Assembly: GCF_005434975.1 (NCBI RefSeq)
Contig: NZ_SKCJ01000001.1
Coordinates: forward strand, 1,436,001-1,500,000
DNA: 64,000 nucleotides
From: Parerythrobacter lutipelagi
Lineage (GTDB): Bacteria > Pseudomonadota > Alphaproteobacteria > Sphingomonadales > Sphingomonadaceae
Reading direction: 5' to 3'
Part shown: in pieces, positions 17,070 through 25,876 of the stretch
Numbering within the stretch: the stretch's first letter is position 1
Layout: every line of letters begins with the position of its first letter
Notes under the pieces: generated by a model
What the model was told of the DNA's origin: nothing
Seen by the model: the letters and a program-made list of their open reading frames with translations, nothing else
The model's database searches: none
Program-made: the position numbers and the translations under genes

Positions 17070-17864
17070 TCAGAGATCAAACTCCGTCGTCAGAGGAATA
17101 TGATCGGACGGCTTCTCCCAATCGCGCGCTTCCTCGAACACATGGTGCCGGACAGCCTGCCCGGCGAGGTCGGGGCTTGCCCACATATGGTCGAGCCGGC
17201 GACCGCGATCGCCCTTGCGCCAATCCTTCGCGCGGTAGCTCCACCAGCTGAAATACCGCTCCGGATCGCGGATGTGCTCGCGTCCGATGTCGGTCCAGCC
17301 ATGCGCATCCTTGAACCGCTGGAGCGTCTCTACCTCGACCGGCGTATGGCTGACGACCTTGAGCAACTGCTTGTGATTCCACACATCGCTTTCGAGCGGC
17401 GCAACGTTGAAATCACCGGTTATCAATGTCGGCCGGTCGATCTTGTCCGCCCAGCGCGTCATCCGCTCGAAAAAATCAAGCTTCTGGCCGAACTTGGGAT
17501 TGATCTCCCGGTTCGGCTCATCCCCTCCTGCCGGGATGTAGACATTCTCGACAATCATGCCCTTGCCTGCACCATGCAGTTCCACCCCGACATGGCGCGC
17601 TTCACCATTGTCCTGCCAGTCGTGGCGCGAAAATTCGGTCAGGGGAATGCGGCTGACCGTAGCGACGCCATGGTAACCCTTCTGGCCATGCACCGCAGTG
17701 TGTTCATAGCCAAGTCGCGCGAATGCCTCGAACGGGAACTGGTGTTCCTGGCATTTGATTTCCTGAAGGCACAGCACATCGGGCGCATGCTGTTCGAGAA
17801 AGCGCTCCACGATCGGCATGCGCAGGCGAACGGAGTTGATGTTCCAGGTAGTTATAGAGACCAT
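17070..17864 (-). CDS. xthA: Exodeoxyribonuclease III
   Basis: This 264-residue Mg-dependent nuclease of the exonuclease III/AP endonuclease family acts in base excision repair. Visible family blocks are TTWNINSVRLR at the start with its metal-binding Asn, LCLQEIK with the catalytic Glu, GDFNVAP, and the C-terminal SDHIPLT with the catalytic His. I use the ATG at 17864 (MVSITTWN); the frame upstream of it crosses the small-RNA terminator region and is not coding. It lies 86 bases before the ribA start on the same strand. Confidence 0.96.
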   Translation of the reverse strand: MVSITTWNINSVRLRMPIVERFLEQHAPDVLCLQEIKCQEHQFPFEAFARLGYEHTAVHGQKGYHGVATVSRIPLTEFSRHDWQDNGEARHVGVELHGAGKGMIVENVYIPAGGDEPNREINPKFGQKLDFFERMTRWADKIDRPTLITGDFNVAPLESDVWNHKQLLKVVSHTPVEVETLQRFKDAHGWTDIGREHIRDPERYFSWWSYRAKDWRKGDRGRRLDHMWASPDLAGQAVRHHVFEEARDWEKPSDHIPLTTEFDL

Positions 17865-17932
17865 AGCGGATGCTTTAGGTACGTTGGTTGCGAGCAGCAA
17901 GCGGCCGGTCTTCAGGATGGCAGCACTGTTCC

Positions 17933-17970
17933 AAAAAAACCCTCGTGCCGGGGGCATTGGCACGAGGGTT
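17933..17970 (-). terminator. Rho-independent terminator on the minus strand
   Basis: CCCTCGTGCC (17940-17949) pairs perfectly with GGCACGAGGG (17959-17968), extended by AA/TT, around a 9-base loop. Seven A residues on the plus strand (17933-17939) give a seven-U tail on the minus strand. It lies upstream of xthA and downstream of lolA, so it ends whatever enters from the right. Confidence 0.92.
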
Positions 17971-18059
17971 CCATGTTAGCGTTCGTCACGCTTTGACAAA
18001 GCGGTCTTTCTAGGGAGACTGAGGCAACAGGGGGGAAACCCGCCTCCGACCGCTTTGTT
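17933..18059 (-). ncRNA. Candidate structured small RNA of about 127 nt
   Basis: Between lolA and xthA the minus strand carries promoter, structured RNA and terminator in order. A perfect 11-bp stem joins 18048-18058 to 17996-18006. Inside it are stacked GAGGC/GCCTC (18042-18046 with 18021-18025) and GGG/CCC (18039-18041 with 18033-18035) stems. After the main stem a 5-bp AGCGT/ACGCT hairpin leads into the terminator. C-rich unpaired segments, including CUCCC, resemble the anti-Shine-Dalgarno loops common in alphaproteobacterial riboregulators. No open reading frame explains this conservation of structure. I cannot assign it to a named RNA family; a processed lolA 3' UTR is the main alternative. 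Confidence 0.6.
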
Positions 18060-18065
18060 GGTTAC

Positions 18066-18094
18066 AATCTATTCCTGTCGTGCTTGCTCGCCAA
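18066..18094 (-). promoter_or_regulatory. Candidate sigma-70-type promoter of the small RNA
   Basis: On the minus strand TTGGCG (18089-18094) and TAGATT (18066-18071) are spaced by exactly 17 bases. Each matches the consensus at four of six positions. A start site about seven bases downstream falls at the first base or two of the 11-bp stem of the proposed RNA, which supports the pairing of promoter and RNA. Confidence 0.5.
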
Positions 18095-18148
18095 TGAACA
18101 ATCGACCGCGGCTTGTCGTATTCTTCCAACAATCAGCCGCCGAAGCGA

Positions 18149-18805
18149 TTATCTCGGGCGACGAGACGAACGGCGCGGATCCTTGTAGGTGAATGCGCTG
18201 TCAGCGACCGCGACTCCGTAGCGATGATTGCGCAGCCGCACAGTCGTGCGATTGTTCTGCGAGTCGAGCGAGACCCAATTGGTCAGCTGCAGTCCGCCCG
18301 GGGCTTTCGCACTGGGCACGAAGATCAGCGTGATGATGCCGTATTCCGGGCGATTGGGGTCGCGCACTTCCACGCTGATGACATCGGGATTGCTGGTCGG
18401 GACCAGCTTGCCATAGCGCTTCACGTCGCGATTGGGATCGAGCAGCGCACCGAGCGGCGAGTTGCTGATTGGCCAGCGCTGGACCTGGTTTACCTCGTAA
18501 TCGATCAGCGTCAGCGACTTGCCATTGGAGACAAGCAGCATCGGGACGCCTTCTTCATACTGGAAGCGAATCTTGCCGGGACGCTTGAGCGTAAGCTTTC
18601 CGGCCACAGTCTGTCCCTGACGGTCAGTCTGCGTGAAGTCCGCCTGCATGGTCGAAATGCCGCGCAATGCGGTCACCGCGCGGTCCAGATCGCCTTGCTG
18701 CGCGGAGGCAGGAGCAGCTGTCGTGAGGGTCGCCGCTGGTGCGCCAATGGCCAGCGCGGCGGCAAGCGCGCCGAGCAGTGGCTTCGATTTTAGGTTTGAG
18801 ATCAT
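18149..18805 (-). CDS. lolA: LolA-family outer-membrane lipoprotein carrier protein
   Basis: This 218-residue protein with a signal peptide (cleavage near ASAQQ) is a periplasmic LolA-type chaperone that ferries lipoproteins from the inner membrane toward the outer membrane. The opening of the mature part (LRGISTMQADFTQTDRQG), then KLTLKRPGKIRFQYEEG and LVSNGKSLTLID, is the standard LolA pattern. Two ATGs lie six bases apart. GGAG sits one base before the ATG at 18811 but seven bases before the one at 18805, so I use 18805. rpmG lies upstream on the same strand. Confidence 0.88.
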   Translation of the reverse strand: MISNLKSKPLLGALAAALAIGAPAATLTTAAPASAQQGDLDRAVTALRGISTMQADFTQTDRQGQTVAGKLTLKRPGKIRFQYEEGVPMLLVSNGKSLTLIDYEVNQVQRWPISNSPLGALLDPNRDVKRYGKLVPTSNPDVISVEVRDPNRPEYGIITLIFVPSAKAPGGLQLTNWVSLDSQNNRTTVRLRNHRYGVAVADSAFTYKDPRRSSRRPR

Positions 18806-18834
18806 GTTCATGCTCCGTGAAATAGCGTCGGAGC

Positions 18835-18875
18835 GTTGAACGGTCACTGAACTTGTGCGGTTCCCGCCGTTCAGC
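18835..18875 (-). terminator. Hairpin between rpmG and lolA, weak terminator or attenuator
   Basis: GTTGAACGG (18835-18843) pairs with CCGTTCAGC (18867-18875), nine pairs including one G-U, around a 23-base loop. It starts right after the rpmG stop codon and no T-run follows. It could reduce read-through into lolA or protect the rpmG transcript end. Confidence 0.35.
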
Positions 18876-19043
18876 TTACTTGATCTTCGCTTCCTTGAAC
18901 TCGACGTGCTTGCGCACGACCGGATCGTATTTGCGGAAGGTCATCTTCTCAGTGATGTTCCGCGGATTCTTTTTCGTCACGTAATAGAAGCCCGTGTCGG
19001 CGGTCGAGACGAGCTTGATCTTGACGGTTGCGGGCTTCGCCAT
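18876..19043 (-). CDS. rpmG: 50S ribosomal protein L33
   Basis: This 55-residue basic protein, read directly from the minus strand, starts [20 protein letters not shown] and ends [11 protein letters not shown]. The [13 protein letters not shown] core, the [10 protein letters not shown] end and the length are diagnostic of the zinc-free form of L33: the CxxC pairs of the zinc-binding version are absent. It is a component of the large ribosomal subunit near the E site. AGGAAC lies a few bases upstream of the ATG. Confidence 0.97.
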   Translation of the reverse strand: MAKPATVKIKLVSTADTGFYYVTKKNPRNITEKMTFRKYDPVVRKHVEFKEAKIK

Positions 19044-19082
19044 GGCGTGTTCCTAAAGATCTTTTGAGGGCCGTGCGGCCAG

Positions 19083-19118
19083 AAAAACATAAGGCGGCAC
19101 GCGCAGCACCGCCCTTAT
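19083..19118 (-). terminator. Terminator after the pabBC-rluA-arfB operon
   Basis: ATAAGGCGG (19089-19097) pairs with CCGCCCTTAT (19109-19118) with one bulged base. On the minus strand the hairpin is followed by a five-U run (complement of 19083-19087). It lies about 40 bases after the arfB stop codon. Confidence 0.7.
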
Positions 19119-19160
19119 CGGCGCGGCCATTGGGCGATTCCCCTGAAATTGTCAAGCGAC

Positions 19161-19574
19161 TTACCAGTCGCTGCGGCTCACTTTGCCGCGCCCGGCCTTG
19201 ACCTGGCCGCGCTCTTTCTTTGCCTTCAGCCGCTTGGTCTTGCCGACTCTGTTCACGCGGACTTTCTTGCGCGCTTTGGGCGGTGTGAGTGCCGCGCGCA
19301 AGACCGATTCGAGCTTCTCGCGCGCTTCGCTGCGGTTTGCATCCTGAGTCCGGTGAGACCGGGCGGTAATGAGCAGATCGCCGCCCGTGGTAAGCTTGCT
19401 CCCCGCCAGCGTTTTCAGACGATTGAACACTGCCGGAGGCAGGCGCAGAGCGTAAATGTTCACCCGCAACTGGACTTCGGTTGCAACCTTGTTGGCATTT
19501 TGACCGCCGGGGCCGCTGCCTGCGAGGAAACTTTCCTCGGACAGCGCATGCGCCCGGTCGATGATGTCACTCAT
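19161..19574 (-). CDS. arfB: Alternative ribosome-rescue factor ArfB (YaeJ)
   Basis: This 137-residue peptidyl-tRNA hydrolase releases nascent chains from ribosomes stalled without a stop codon. The catalytic GGQ is at residues 23-25 within GSGPGGQNANK. There is no codon-recognition domain, and the C-terminal tail is strongly basic (KKVRVNRVGKTKRLKAKKER), as needed to fill the empty mRNA channel. The ATG at 19574 lies inside the end of rluA, an 8-base overlap, so the two are coupled. It is the last gene of an operon that begins with pabBC. Confidence 0.93.
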   Translation of the reverse strand: MSDIIDRAHALSEESFLAGSGPGGQNANKVATEVQLRVNIYALRLPPAVFNRLKTLAGSKLTTGGDLLITARSHRTQDANRSEAREKLESVLRAALTPPKARKKVRVNRVGKTKRLKAKKERGQVKAGRGKVSRSDW

Positions 19575-20220
19575 CGCTGAAGCCGAGCCGCATGAAATCC
19601 TCCGGCAGCGGCGAAACCGCAGCAATGGCAGGTTTGCCGTCGCGCCCCACATTAAGTCCCGCTGCGTGAAGCATCGCGCGCGAAACCCTCGCATCGCGTT
19701 TGCCATAAACCGGATCACCAAGCAGAGGCACACCCAGCCCCGCCAGCGCATGAATCCGGATCTGGTGCGTGCGTCCGGTTTCAGGTCTGAATTCGACCAG
19801 CGTAAGCCCGTCTCGAACCGCCAAAGTGCGCCAGTGGGTAGTCGACGGCTTGCCCTTTTTCGCAGCGATCATGCGCCAACCTTTCTCGGCACTGCTGATT
19901 TTCGAGAGCGCGAGTTCGATCGCGCCCTCGCTCTCTGCGATCTCCCCGGCGAGTACCCCGAGATAGCGCTTGCCGACGCGGCGATCCTCGAACGCGCGTC
20001 CGAAGCGTTTCAAAGCCTTGGGGTTGCGCGCAAGCAGCAGGCAACCCGAAGTGTCGGTGTCGAGGCGGTGCACCGGCATCGGCGCACGCTGGAATCCGAG
20101 TTTCAGCTCTTCCATATGATCGTCGAGGCTTTTGCCACCTTTGCGGGGCTGCTCGATTGGAAGCCCTGCAGGCTTGTCGATTACAAGTGCTTCGCCGTCT
20201 TCGAAAAGGATATCAATCAT
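19567..20220 (-). CDS. RluA-family RNA pseudouridine synthase
   Basis: This 217-residue enzyme isomerises uridine in rRNA or tRNA. The family motif HRLDTDTSG, with catalytic Asp54, and RTHQIRIH are intact, and there is no S4 domain. The compact form resembles RluA- and TruC-like enzymes, so the exact target uridine cannot be named. Its ATG overlaps the pabBC stop as TAATG, and arfB starts within its end, indicating tight translational coupling. Confidence 0.92.
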   Translation of the reverse strand: MIDILFEDGEALVIDKPAGLPIEQPRKGGKSLDDHMEELKLGFQRAPMPVHRLDTDTSGCLLLARNPKALKRFGRAFEDRRVGKRYLGVLAGEIAESEGAIELALSKISSAEKGWRMIAAKKGKPSTTHWRTLAVRDGLTLVEFRPETGRTHQIRIHALAGLGVPLLGDPVYGKRDARVSRAMLHAAGLNVGRDGKPAIAAVSPLPEDFMRLGFSDE

Positions 20221-22055
20221 TACAGGAGCCTTGCTGGCATGAGGCCGCGTAGCGCGTTGCCGAGCAGGAAGCCGTTGGAGAGATCGTCGAGAGTGAGATC
20301 GGCTTCTTCAGCCTTGCCGGATTCGAGCAGGGAACGCCGAAGCACGCCGGGCAGCAGGCCGAGTGAAGCACGCGGCGTTAGCAGCTTGCCATCGCGCTCG
20401 ATGAATATGGAGGTCCAGCTGCCTTCTGTCAGCAGGCCATCGTCGCGCACCAGAACCGCTTCCTGCGCGCCGGCATCTTCGGCCGCATTCCGGGCATCGC
20501 AATAAAAACCTCTGTCAGTGGTCTTGTGCCTCAGCCGCCAGTCGCCCGCATCGACCGGCAGAGGCAAGGCGATACAGTCGAGCTGCTGTTCGCGCATCGG
20601 AGGATAATCGGATGTGGTCAGCGAAGTTGCACCGCTGCGCGCCGCCAGCAGGCGCACCTTTGCCGCTCGCTCGAGTTCGAAACATAGCGCGTGGATCTGA
20701 TTGCGGGCGGCGTGACGGTCAAACGAAAAGCCGAGTTCAGCTGCGCTCGACTTGAGCCGATCGAGATGCAATTCGAGCAGTTCTATGCCCGCGTCAGGTG
20801 TGAACCGCATGGTCTCGATCAGATCGAACTGGGCGCCGTGCAGTTCCGGCGAGCTCTTCCGTGCGAAGCTGCCCTTGAGAATGCATTCGCGCCATTCGGT
20901 TTCGACTTCACTGTCGGCGACGATGGCAGATCCCACTCCCAGCACTGCGGTGCCATGGTCATTCTCGCTCGGAGTCAACCGCAAGGTTCGGATTGCGACA
21001 TTGAAGGCTGCGTCGCCATCGCCGTCAATTCGTCCGATCGCGCCGCAATACGGCCCGCGCGGGTCGCGTTCGACCTGATTGATCAGTTCCATCGCGCGAA
21101 TCTTGGGTGCGCCGGTGATCGAGCCGCACGGGAAAATTGCCCGGATCAGGTCAATCGGACCTCTGCCGTCTTCCAATTCCGCGCGCACGGTGGAGACCAT
21201 CTGGTGGACCGTCGGATAGGTTTCGATCGCGAACGGCGCATCGACGCTGACACTGCCTGGCTTGGACACCCGGCTGAGATCGTTGCGCATCAAGTCGACG
21301 ATCATCAGGTTCTCGGCCTTGTCTTTGACCGACCCGGCCAGTTCACTCGCAAGCGCCTGGTCATGGGCTGCGTCGCCGCCGCGCGGGCGGGTGCCTTTCA
21401 TCGGCTTGGCTTTGGCTTCCGATCCCCTCAGCGAGACGAAAAGCTCGGGGCTCAGGCTCAGCAGCCAGTGCGAACCATCATAGAGCAAACCGCCGTAGCC
21501 TGCCTGCGCAGCCGGTCGCAATTGACGATAGAGCGCAACCGGGTCACCGCGATAAGATCCGGCCAGCGGAAAAGTCAGATTGGCCTGATAAATCTCGCCT
21601 GCTTCGATTGCGGCCTGCATTGTCTCAAAGGCCGTGGAATAACCGCCAAACGAGAGTTGCGGTTCGAGCGGGCCGAGCGAGGCTTGGCCCGTGCCACTGG
21701 CTTCGAGCCACCGCGCCGATTCATCTTGTGGCAAGACTGTCTGATCGTCGAACAGGCCAAGCCAAACCAGGGGTCCGCTTCCTCCGGTGCGCGCATCGGC
21801 CAGATCGCGCAGCTTCGGTTCGAGCGCCAGCCCGGCTTCATACGCGATATACCCGACCAGCGGTTTGCCAGTCTCGCGCCGGGCAGCATCGGCCTGGGCA
21901 AGGATCGGCTCGACCTCGCACGCATAGCGGGCAATGAAGATCTGAGACGGGTTCTGGTACAAATGGGCATCGACCGCACCCTCTGAACGAGCATCGTCGA
22001 GCAGGACGAAAGGTTGCCGCGCCTTGGATGCTGTCTCTGCCATCGCCCCCGACAT
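20220..22055 (-). CDS. pabB: Bifunctional aminodeoxychorismate synthase component I / aminodeoxychorismate lyase
   Basis: This protein of about 611 residues joins the two ends of p-aminobenzoate synthesis for folate. The PabB half contains KPMKGTRPRGG, where Lys (not the Ala of anthranilate synthase) marks the PabB subgroup. It also has KAENLMIVDLMRNDLSRV and GSITGAPKIRAMELI. The C-terminal ~190 residues are a PLP-dependent PabC-like class IV domain with the HKTTDRGFYCDA lysine region and LLTEGSWTSIFI. I chose the ATG at 22055; another ATG at 22043 is possible but has poorer spacing. The glutaminase subunit PabA is not encoded nearby. rluA follows with a one-base overlap. Confidence 0.93.
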   Translation of the reverse strand: MSGAMAETASKARQPFVLLDDARSEGAVDAHLYQNPSQIFIARYACEVEPILAQADAARRETGKPLVGYIAYEAGLALEPKLRDLADARTGGSGPLVWLGLFDDQTVLPQDESARWLEASGTGQASLGPLEPQLSFGGYSTAFETMQAAIEAGEIYQANLTFPLAGSYRGDPVALYRQLRPAAQAGYGGLLYDGSHWLLSLSPELFVSLRGSEAKAKPMKGTRPRGGDAAHDQALASELAGSVKDKAENLMIVDLMRNDLSRVSKPGSVSVDAPFAIETYPTVHQMVSTVRAELEDGRGPIDLIRAIFPCGSITGAPKIRAMELINQVERDPRGPYCGAIGRIDGDGDAAFNVAIRTLRLTPSENDHGTAVLGVGSAIVADSEVETEWRECILKGSFARKSSPELHGAQFDLIETMRFTPDAGIELLELHLDRLKSSAAELGFSFDRHAARNQIHALCFELERAAKVRLLAARSGATSLTTSDYPPMREQQLDCIALPLPVDAGDWRLRHKTTDRGFYCDARNAAEDAGAQEAVLVRDDGLLTEGSWTSIFIERDGKLLTPRASLGLLPGVLRRSLLESGKAEEADLTLDDLSNGFLLGNALRGLMPARLL

Positions 22056-22144
22056 AATGGCTTTCGCCCTCAAGTCGAGTGCTTGACCGCAAGGGCCGTG
22101 CTGGCCAGTGTCCGGCGAAACACAGGTTTGGAGAACAAACGCAC

Positions 22145-23671
22145 ATGGGACAAATCTTTCTCGGGCTCGCAGCCAATGGCGAGAAGCAGTATCTCGATCT
22201 TGGCCGGGCCAACCGGCACGGACTGATTGCCGGGGCCACCGGGACCGGCAAGACAGTGACCTTGCAGGGCATGGCGGAGAGTTTCTCCGCTGCAGGCGTC
22301 CCGGTCTTCCTTGCCGATGTGAAAGGCGACCTGTCTGGCGTTTCCATGCCGGGCTCACCGACTTTCAAACATGCCGACAAGCTGGAGGGGCGGGCGAAAG
22401 ACCTCGGCATGGAAGACTATGCGTATTCGGACAACCCGTCCGTCTTCTGGGACCTGTTCGGTGAACAGGGCCACCCGATCCGGACCACAGTGTCGGAGAT
22501 GGGCCCGCTTCTGCTCAGCCGCTTGCTGGACCTGAACGACACGCAGGAAGGCGTGCTGCAAATTGTCTTTCGCCATGCCGACGAAAACGGGCTGCTGTTG
22601 CTCGATTTTGGAGATCTGCAGTCAGTGCTCGCTTGGGCATCGGCAAATGCAAAGGAGCTGTCCGGTGTCTATGGCAATGTCAGCAAACAGAGTGTCGGCG
22701 CTATCCAGCGGCAATTGCTGAGCTTCGAAAGCCAAGGGGCAGATCTGTTCTTCGGTGAACCGGCGCTGGAAATCGACGACTTCCTCAAATGTGACGAGCA
22801 GGGCCGCGGATACATCAACATCCTTGCTGCCGACAAGCTGATGCGCAGTCCCAAACTCTACGCCACCTTCCTGCTGTGGTTGCTGGCTGAACTTTTCGAA
22901 AGCCTGCCGGAAGTGGGCGATCCGGAAAAGCCCAAACTCGTGTTCTTTTTCGATGAAGCGCACCTGTTGTTCGATGATGCTCCGGATGCCTTGCAGGACA
23001 AGATCGAGCAGGTTGTGCGCCTGATCCGGTCTAAGGGAGTCGGGGTGTTTTTCAGCACTCAGAATCCGGTCGACATACCGGACGAGGTGGCCGGCCAGCT
23101 GGGCAGCAAAATCCAGCACGCCTTGCGAGCATTCACTCCGCGCGATCAACGCGCCATCAAGGCAGCGGCGGAGACGTTCCGGATCAACCCGGATCTCGAT
23201 GTGGCGCAAGCGATCACCGAGCTGAAAGTCGGTGAAGCGCTGGTGTCCACGCTCGACGAGGACGGCGCACCGACAATCGTGCAGCGCACCTTGATCAAAC
23301 CGCCGCGAAGCCGCCTTGGCCCGGTGACGGTCAAGGAACGCGCTATCATGCAGTCGATCAGTCCGGTGGATGGAAAATACGATACGGCGGTGGACCGCGA
23401 GAGTGCCGAAGAAGTGCTGGCACAGAAAACTCTGGATGCGGCCGAAACGGCCAAAGAGGTCGATGAGAAGGGCCGCGAAGAAGTATCCAGGAGAAGTCGG
23501 AAGACCCCGTCTGTCTGGGAAAAGGCCAGCAAGGGAGCTTTCAGGGCGGCAGCAGGCTCCATCGCTTCGATCGCTGTGGCGACTGCGCTGGGCAAAAAGT
23601 CTCGAGCCGATCCGATGCGCACCGGAGCGACGGCTTTCGTCCGGAACATGATCGGCGGATTGATGCGTTAA
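22145..23671 (+). CDS. HerA-like DUF853 ATPase
   Basis: This 508-residue FtsK/HerA-superfamily ATPase of the DUF853 (YjgR) type has Walker A GATGTGKT at residues 30-37. Its Walker B is [12 protein letters not shown]. The text [21 protein letters not shown] and [15 protein letters not shown] is typical of the family. The cellular role of these proteins is poorly known; DNA translocation is assumed from the superfamily. I chose the ATG at 22145 (MGQIFLG), which places Walker A at the usual distance. The C-terminal ~100 residues are Lys/Arg/Glu-rich and less conserved. Its stop overlaps that of the convergent sensor kinase by four bases. Confidence 0.88.
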   Translation: MGQIFLGLAANGEKQYLDLGRANRHGLIAGATGTGKTVTLQGMAESFSAAGVPVFLADVKGDLSGVSMPGSPTFKHADKLEGRAKDLGMEDYAYSDNPSVFWDLFGEQGHPIRTTVSEMGPLLLSRLLDLNDTQEGVLQIVFRHADENGLLLLDFGDLQSVLAWASANAKELSGVYGNVSKQSVGAIQRQLLSFESQGADLFFGEPALEIDDFLKCDEQGRGYINILAADKLMRSPKLYATFLLWLLAELFESLPEVGDPEKPKLVFFFDEAHLLFDDAPDALQDKIEQVVRLIRSKGVGVFFSTQNPVDIPDEVAGQLGSKIQHALRAFTPRDQRAIKAAAETFRINPDLDVAQAITELKVGEALVSTLDEDGAPTIVQRTLIKPPRSRLGPVTVKERAIMQSISPVDGKYDTAVDRESAEEVLAQKTLDAAETAKEVDEKGREEVSRRSRKTPSVWEKASKGAFRAAAGSIASIAVATALGKKSRADPMRTGATAFVRNMIGGLMR

Positions 23672-25089
23672 GCGTTCGGCAGGCTGATTTCTGCGCGCAA
23701 GCCGCCCTCTGCGCGGTTTGTCAGCACGAGCTCGCCGCCGTGCTGTTCGGCAATGGAGCGGGCAAGCGTCAGTCCCAATCCCGCCCCGCCAGTTGCACGA
23801 TTGCGTGAAGCCTCGCCGCGCGTGAACGGTTCCAGCATGTCAGCGATCCGGTCGTCGTCAATGCCGGGGCCGGTGTCATCAATGCGCAGAATGATCTTTT
23901 TGTTGTCCTCCAGCAGACTGACCGTGGCCTCGTTGCCATAGCGCACAGCGTTGGAAATCAGATTGCGCAGCGCGCGGCGCAGCCAGGTGACATACACCGG
24001 CCGAACGATGCGCGGATGGTCGATGATGTGGACCGGCATGCCGCGATCCTCGAATTCTTCGACCACCGCAGCGGTGAGAGCAGCAAGGTCGGTAAGTTCG
24101 GGCGGCTCATTGCCTTTACCCACCCGGGCCAGCGACAGAATATCGTCCAGCGACCGGGTGATGTCCTCGATCACCGCCGCCATTTTTTCGCGTTCGCTTT
24201 CATCTTCGACGCTCTCGATGCGCACGCGAAGCGCGGCCAAGGGTGTCTTGAGGTCATGGCCGATCGCGCCAAGCATCACGTCCTTCTCGTCGATCAATCC
24301 GGAAATGCGCGCTTCCATCGCGTTGTGGGCCCGGATCAGGCGCTGGATATCTTCCGGGCCTTCCGCAGCCAACGGTTCGCCCGCCTGCTGCCTGGCGGTA
24401 AAACGCTCCGTCCGGTCGGCCAGCGCAGCAAGTGGACGGGTTATGCGGCGCAGGAAAAAGAACAGCGATGATGTGAGCAAGAGGAATATCACCAGGGTCT
24501 GGAACAGGATCGTTCGCTGGACTCCGCGCTGAACTTCCGGCTCTGGTACTCGCGCGACGGCCCATTGCGCTGCGCCTTCGCGCCGAACCGCAGCGACAAG
24601 AAAATTTCGATTGTCCAGCCCCTCTCGGCCCATCCGTGCACGAAGGCGGGGCCTGGCTGCGACGATCGGATCGGCACTTGCCTTGCGCTCTATTACGAGA
24701 ATCTCGGCCACTGCCACGCCTTGCGATTGAAGCAGCGCAAGCAATTCCTCTTCGCGTCCGTACTGCGGTTGGTCACCTTCGACCTGCGCCGGTTTGTCGA
24801 CCCATTCCAGCCGTATTGGCCGGGGCAGGCGTGGTGCCAAACGCGGCCGGTCGATAGTTTCGCCGCGATTGCGCCGGGCACGCTGAACTCTGCGGCGTTC
24901 AAAGCGCGTGGTTTCCTGCGGTTCAGATATGCGGACAAGCTGGAGAGCGGCGGCGTTCAGCATCGCACTGTCGCGCCGGTTTTCAGCTGCGCGGTAGAGC
25001 AGGACTGCTGTTACGCATTGCGCCAGCAGTATCGCCAGCGTTGCCGCGAGCAAGATTTGACCGCGCAGGCTTCTGGGCCACAGGCGCAC
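23668..25089 (-). CDS. Sensor histidine kinase (HAMP/HisKA type)
   Basis: This protein of about 473 residues is an inner-membrane sensor. TM1 covers about residues 11-32 and TM2 about 194-213, enclosing a periplasmic region of ~160 residues that is unusually rich in Arg and Pro. HAMP, HisKA with phospho-acceptor His278 ([11 protein letters not shown]), and an HATPase domain ([26 protein letters not shown]) follow. I prefer the GTG at 25089, one base after the response-regulator stop, because AAGGA lies five bases upstream; a GTG at 25143 would overlap the regulator. It pairs with the adjacent regulator, and an EF-hand protein heads the operon. Confidence 0.92.
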   Translation of the reverse strand: MRLWPRSLRGQILLAATLAILLAQCVTAVLLYRAAENRRDSAMLNAAALQLVRISEPQETTRFERRRVQRARRNRGETIDRPRLAPRLPRPIRLEWVDKPAQVEGDQPQYGREEELLALLQSQGVAVAEILVIERKASADPIVAARPRLRARMGREGLDNRNFLVAAVRREGAAQWAVARVPEPEVQRGVQRTILFQTLVIFLLLTSSLFFFLRRITRPLAALADRTERFTARQQAGEPLAAEGPEDIQRLIRAHNAMEARISGLIDEKDVMLGAIGHDLKTPLAALRVRIESVEDESEREKMAAVIEDITRSLDDILSLARVGKGNEPPELTDLAALTAAVVEEFEDRGMPVHIIDHPRIVRPVYVTWLRRALRNLISNAVRYGNEATVSLLEDNKKIILRIDDTGPGIDDDRIADMLEPFTRGEASRNRATGGAGLGLTLARSIAEQHGGELVLTNRAEGGLRAEISLPNA

Positions 25090-25090
25090 G

Positions 25091-25825
25091 TCAGTCCTTG
25101 TCCGGCAGCGGCCGAGAGACCTTCGCAGCAAAGCGATAGCCACCCCCGCGGACGGTCACGATATACTCCGGGTTGCGGCTATCGGCTTCGATTTTGCGTC
25201 GCAGCCGGCTGATCTGGTTGTCCACCGCGCGGTCGAACAAATGTGCTTCGCGGCCTTGGACCATATTGAGCAATTGATCGCGGTCGAGGACTTGGCGTGG
25301 ATGATCGAGAAATGCCCGCAAGAGCCGGAATTCCGCAGTCGAGATGGAAACCAGCACGCCTTCCGGGTCAGTCAAACGGCGCTTGAGAGGATCGAGCTGC
25401 CAGCCTTCGAACTCGTAAGGGGAATCTGCAAGCCGCGTTGATGAGGCGCGGCCTGCACGGCGCAGCACAGAACGTATGCGGGCCACAAGTTCGCGCGGCT
25501 CGAACGGCTTGGTCACATAGTCGTCTGCGCCGATTTCCAGCCCGATGATCCGGTCGGTCGCTTCACCTTTTGCCGTCAGAAGTATCACCGGAAGTTGCCG
25601 TGCTTCGACCAGATGTCGGCACAGCGAAAGCCCGTCTTCTCCCGGCATCATGACATCAAGCAGGACCAGATCGGGCACTGTTTCACGCAAGAGACTGCGC
25701 GCGGCTGCGGCACTAACGGCCTGCTGCACGTCGAACCCCTGGCGGACAAGATATTCCGCCAGGGGTTCGCGCAGACTGGCTTCGTCATCGACCAGCAAAA
25801 GGGAGGTCAGGGCAGTTTCAGTCAT
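25091..25825 (-). CDS. OmpR-family response regulator
   Basis: This 244-residue transcription regulator has a receiver domain with the acidic pair DD13-14, phospho-acceptor Asp57 (LVLLDVMMPG), and the conserved Lys in VTKPFEP. A winged-helix OmpR/PhoB DNA-binding domain (GRE...DRAVDNQISRLRRKIE) ends it. It is almost certainly phosphorylated by the kinase encoded one base downstream. It lies 51 bases after the EF-hand gene on the same strand, so that gene is either its target or part of the same operon. Confidence 0.95.
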   Translation of the reverse strand: MTETALTSLLLVDDEASLREPLAEYLVRQGFDVQQAVSAAAARSLLRETVPDLVLLDVMMPGEDGLSLCRHLVEARQLPVILLTAKGEATDRIIGLEIGADDYVTKPFEPRELVARIRSVLRRAGRASSTRLADSPYEFEGWQLDPLKRRLTDPEGVLVSISTAEFRLLRAFLDHPRQVLDRDQLLNMVQGREAHLFDRAVDNQISRLRRKIEADSRNPEYIVTVRGGGYRFAAKVSRPLPDKD

Positions 25826-25876
25826 CGGATATCCACTGCACCTGGTCTTGGAGGCGGCAAAGATGCACGCGGCGGC

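Noticed and set aside
17933-18059. Candidate small RNA as 6S RNA or SRP RNA
   Set aside because: No SRP-type GNAR loop text and no 6S-like long central bulge could be found, so I leave it unnamed.
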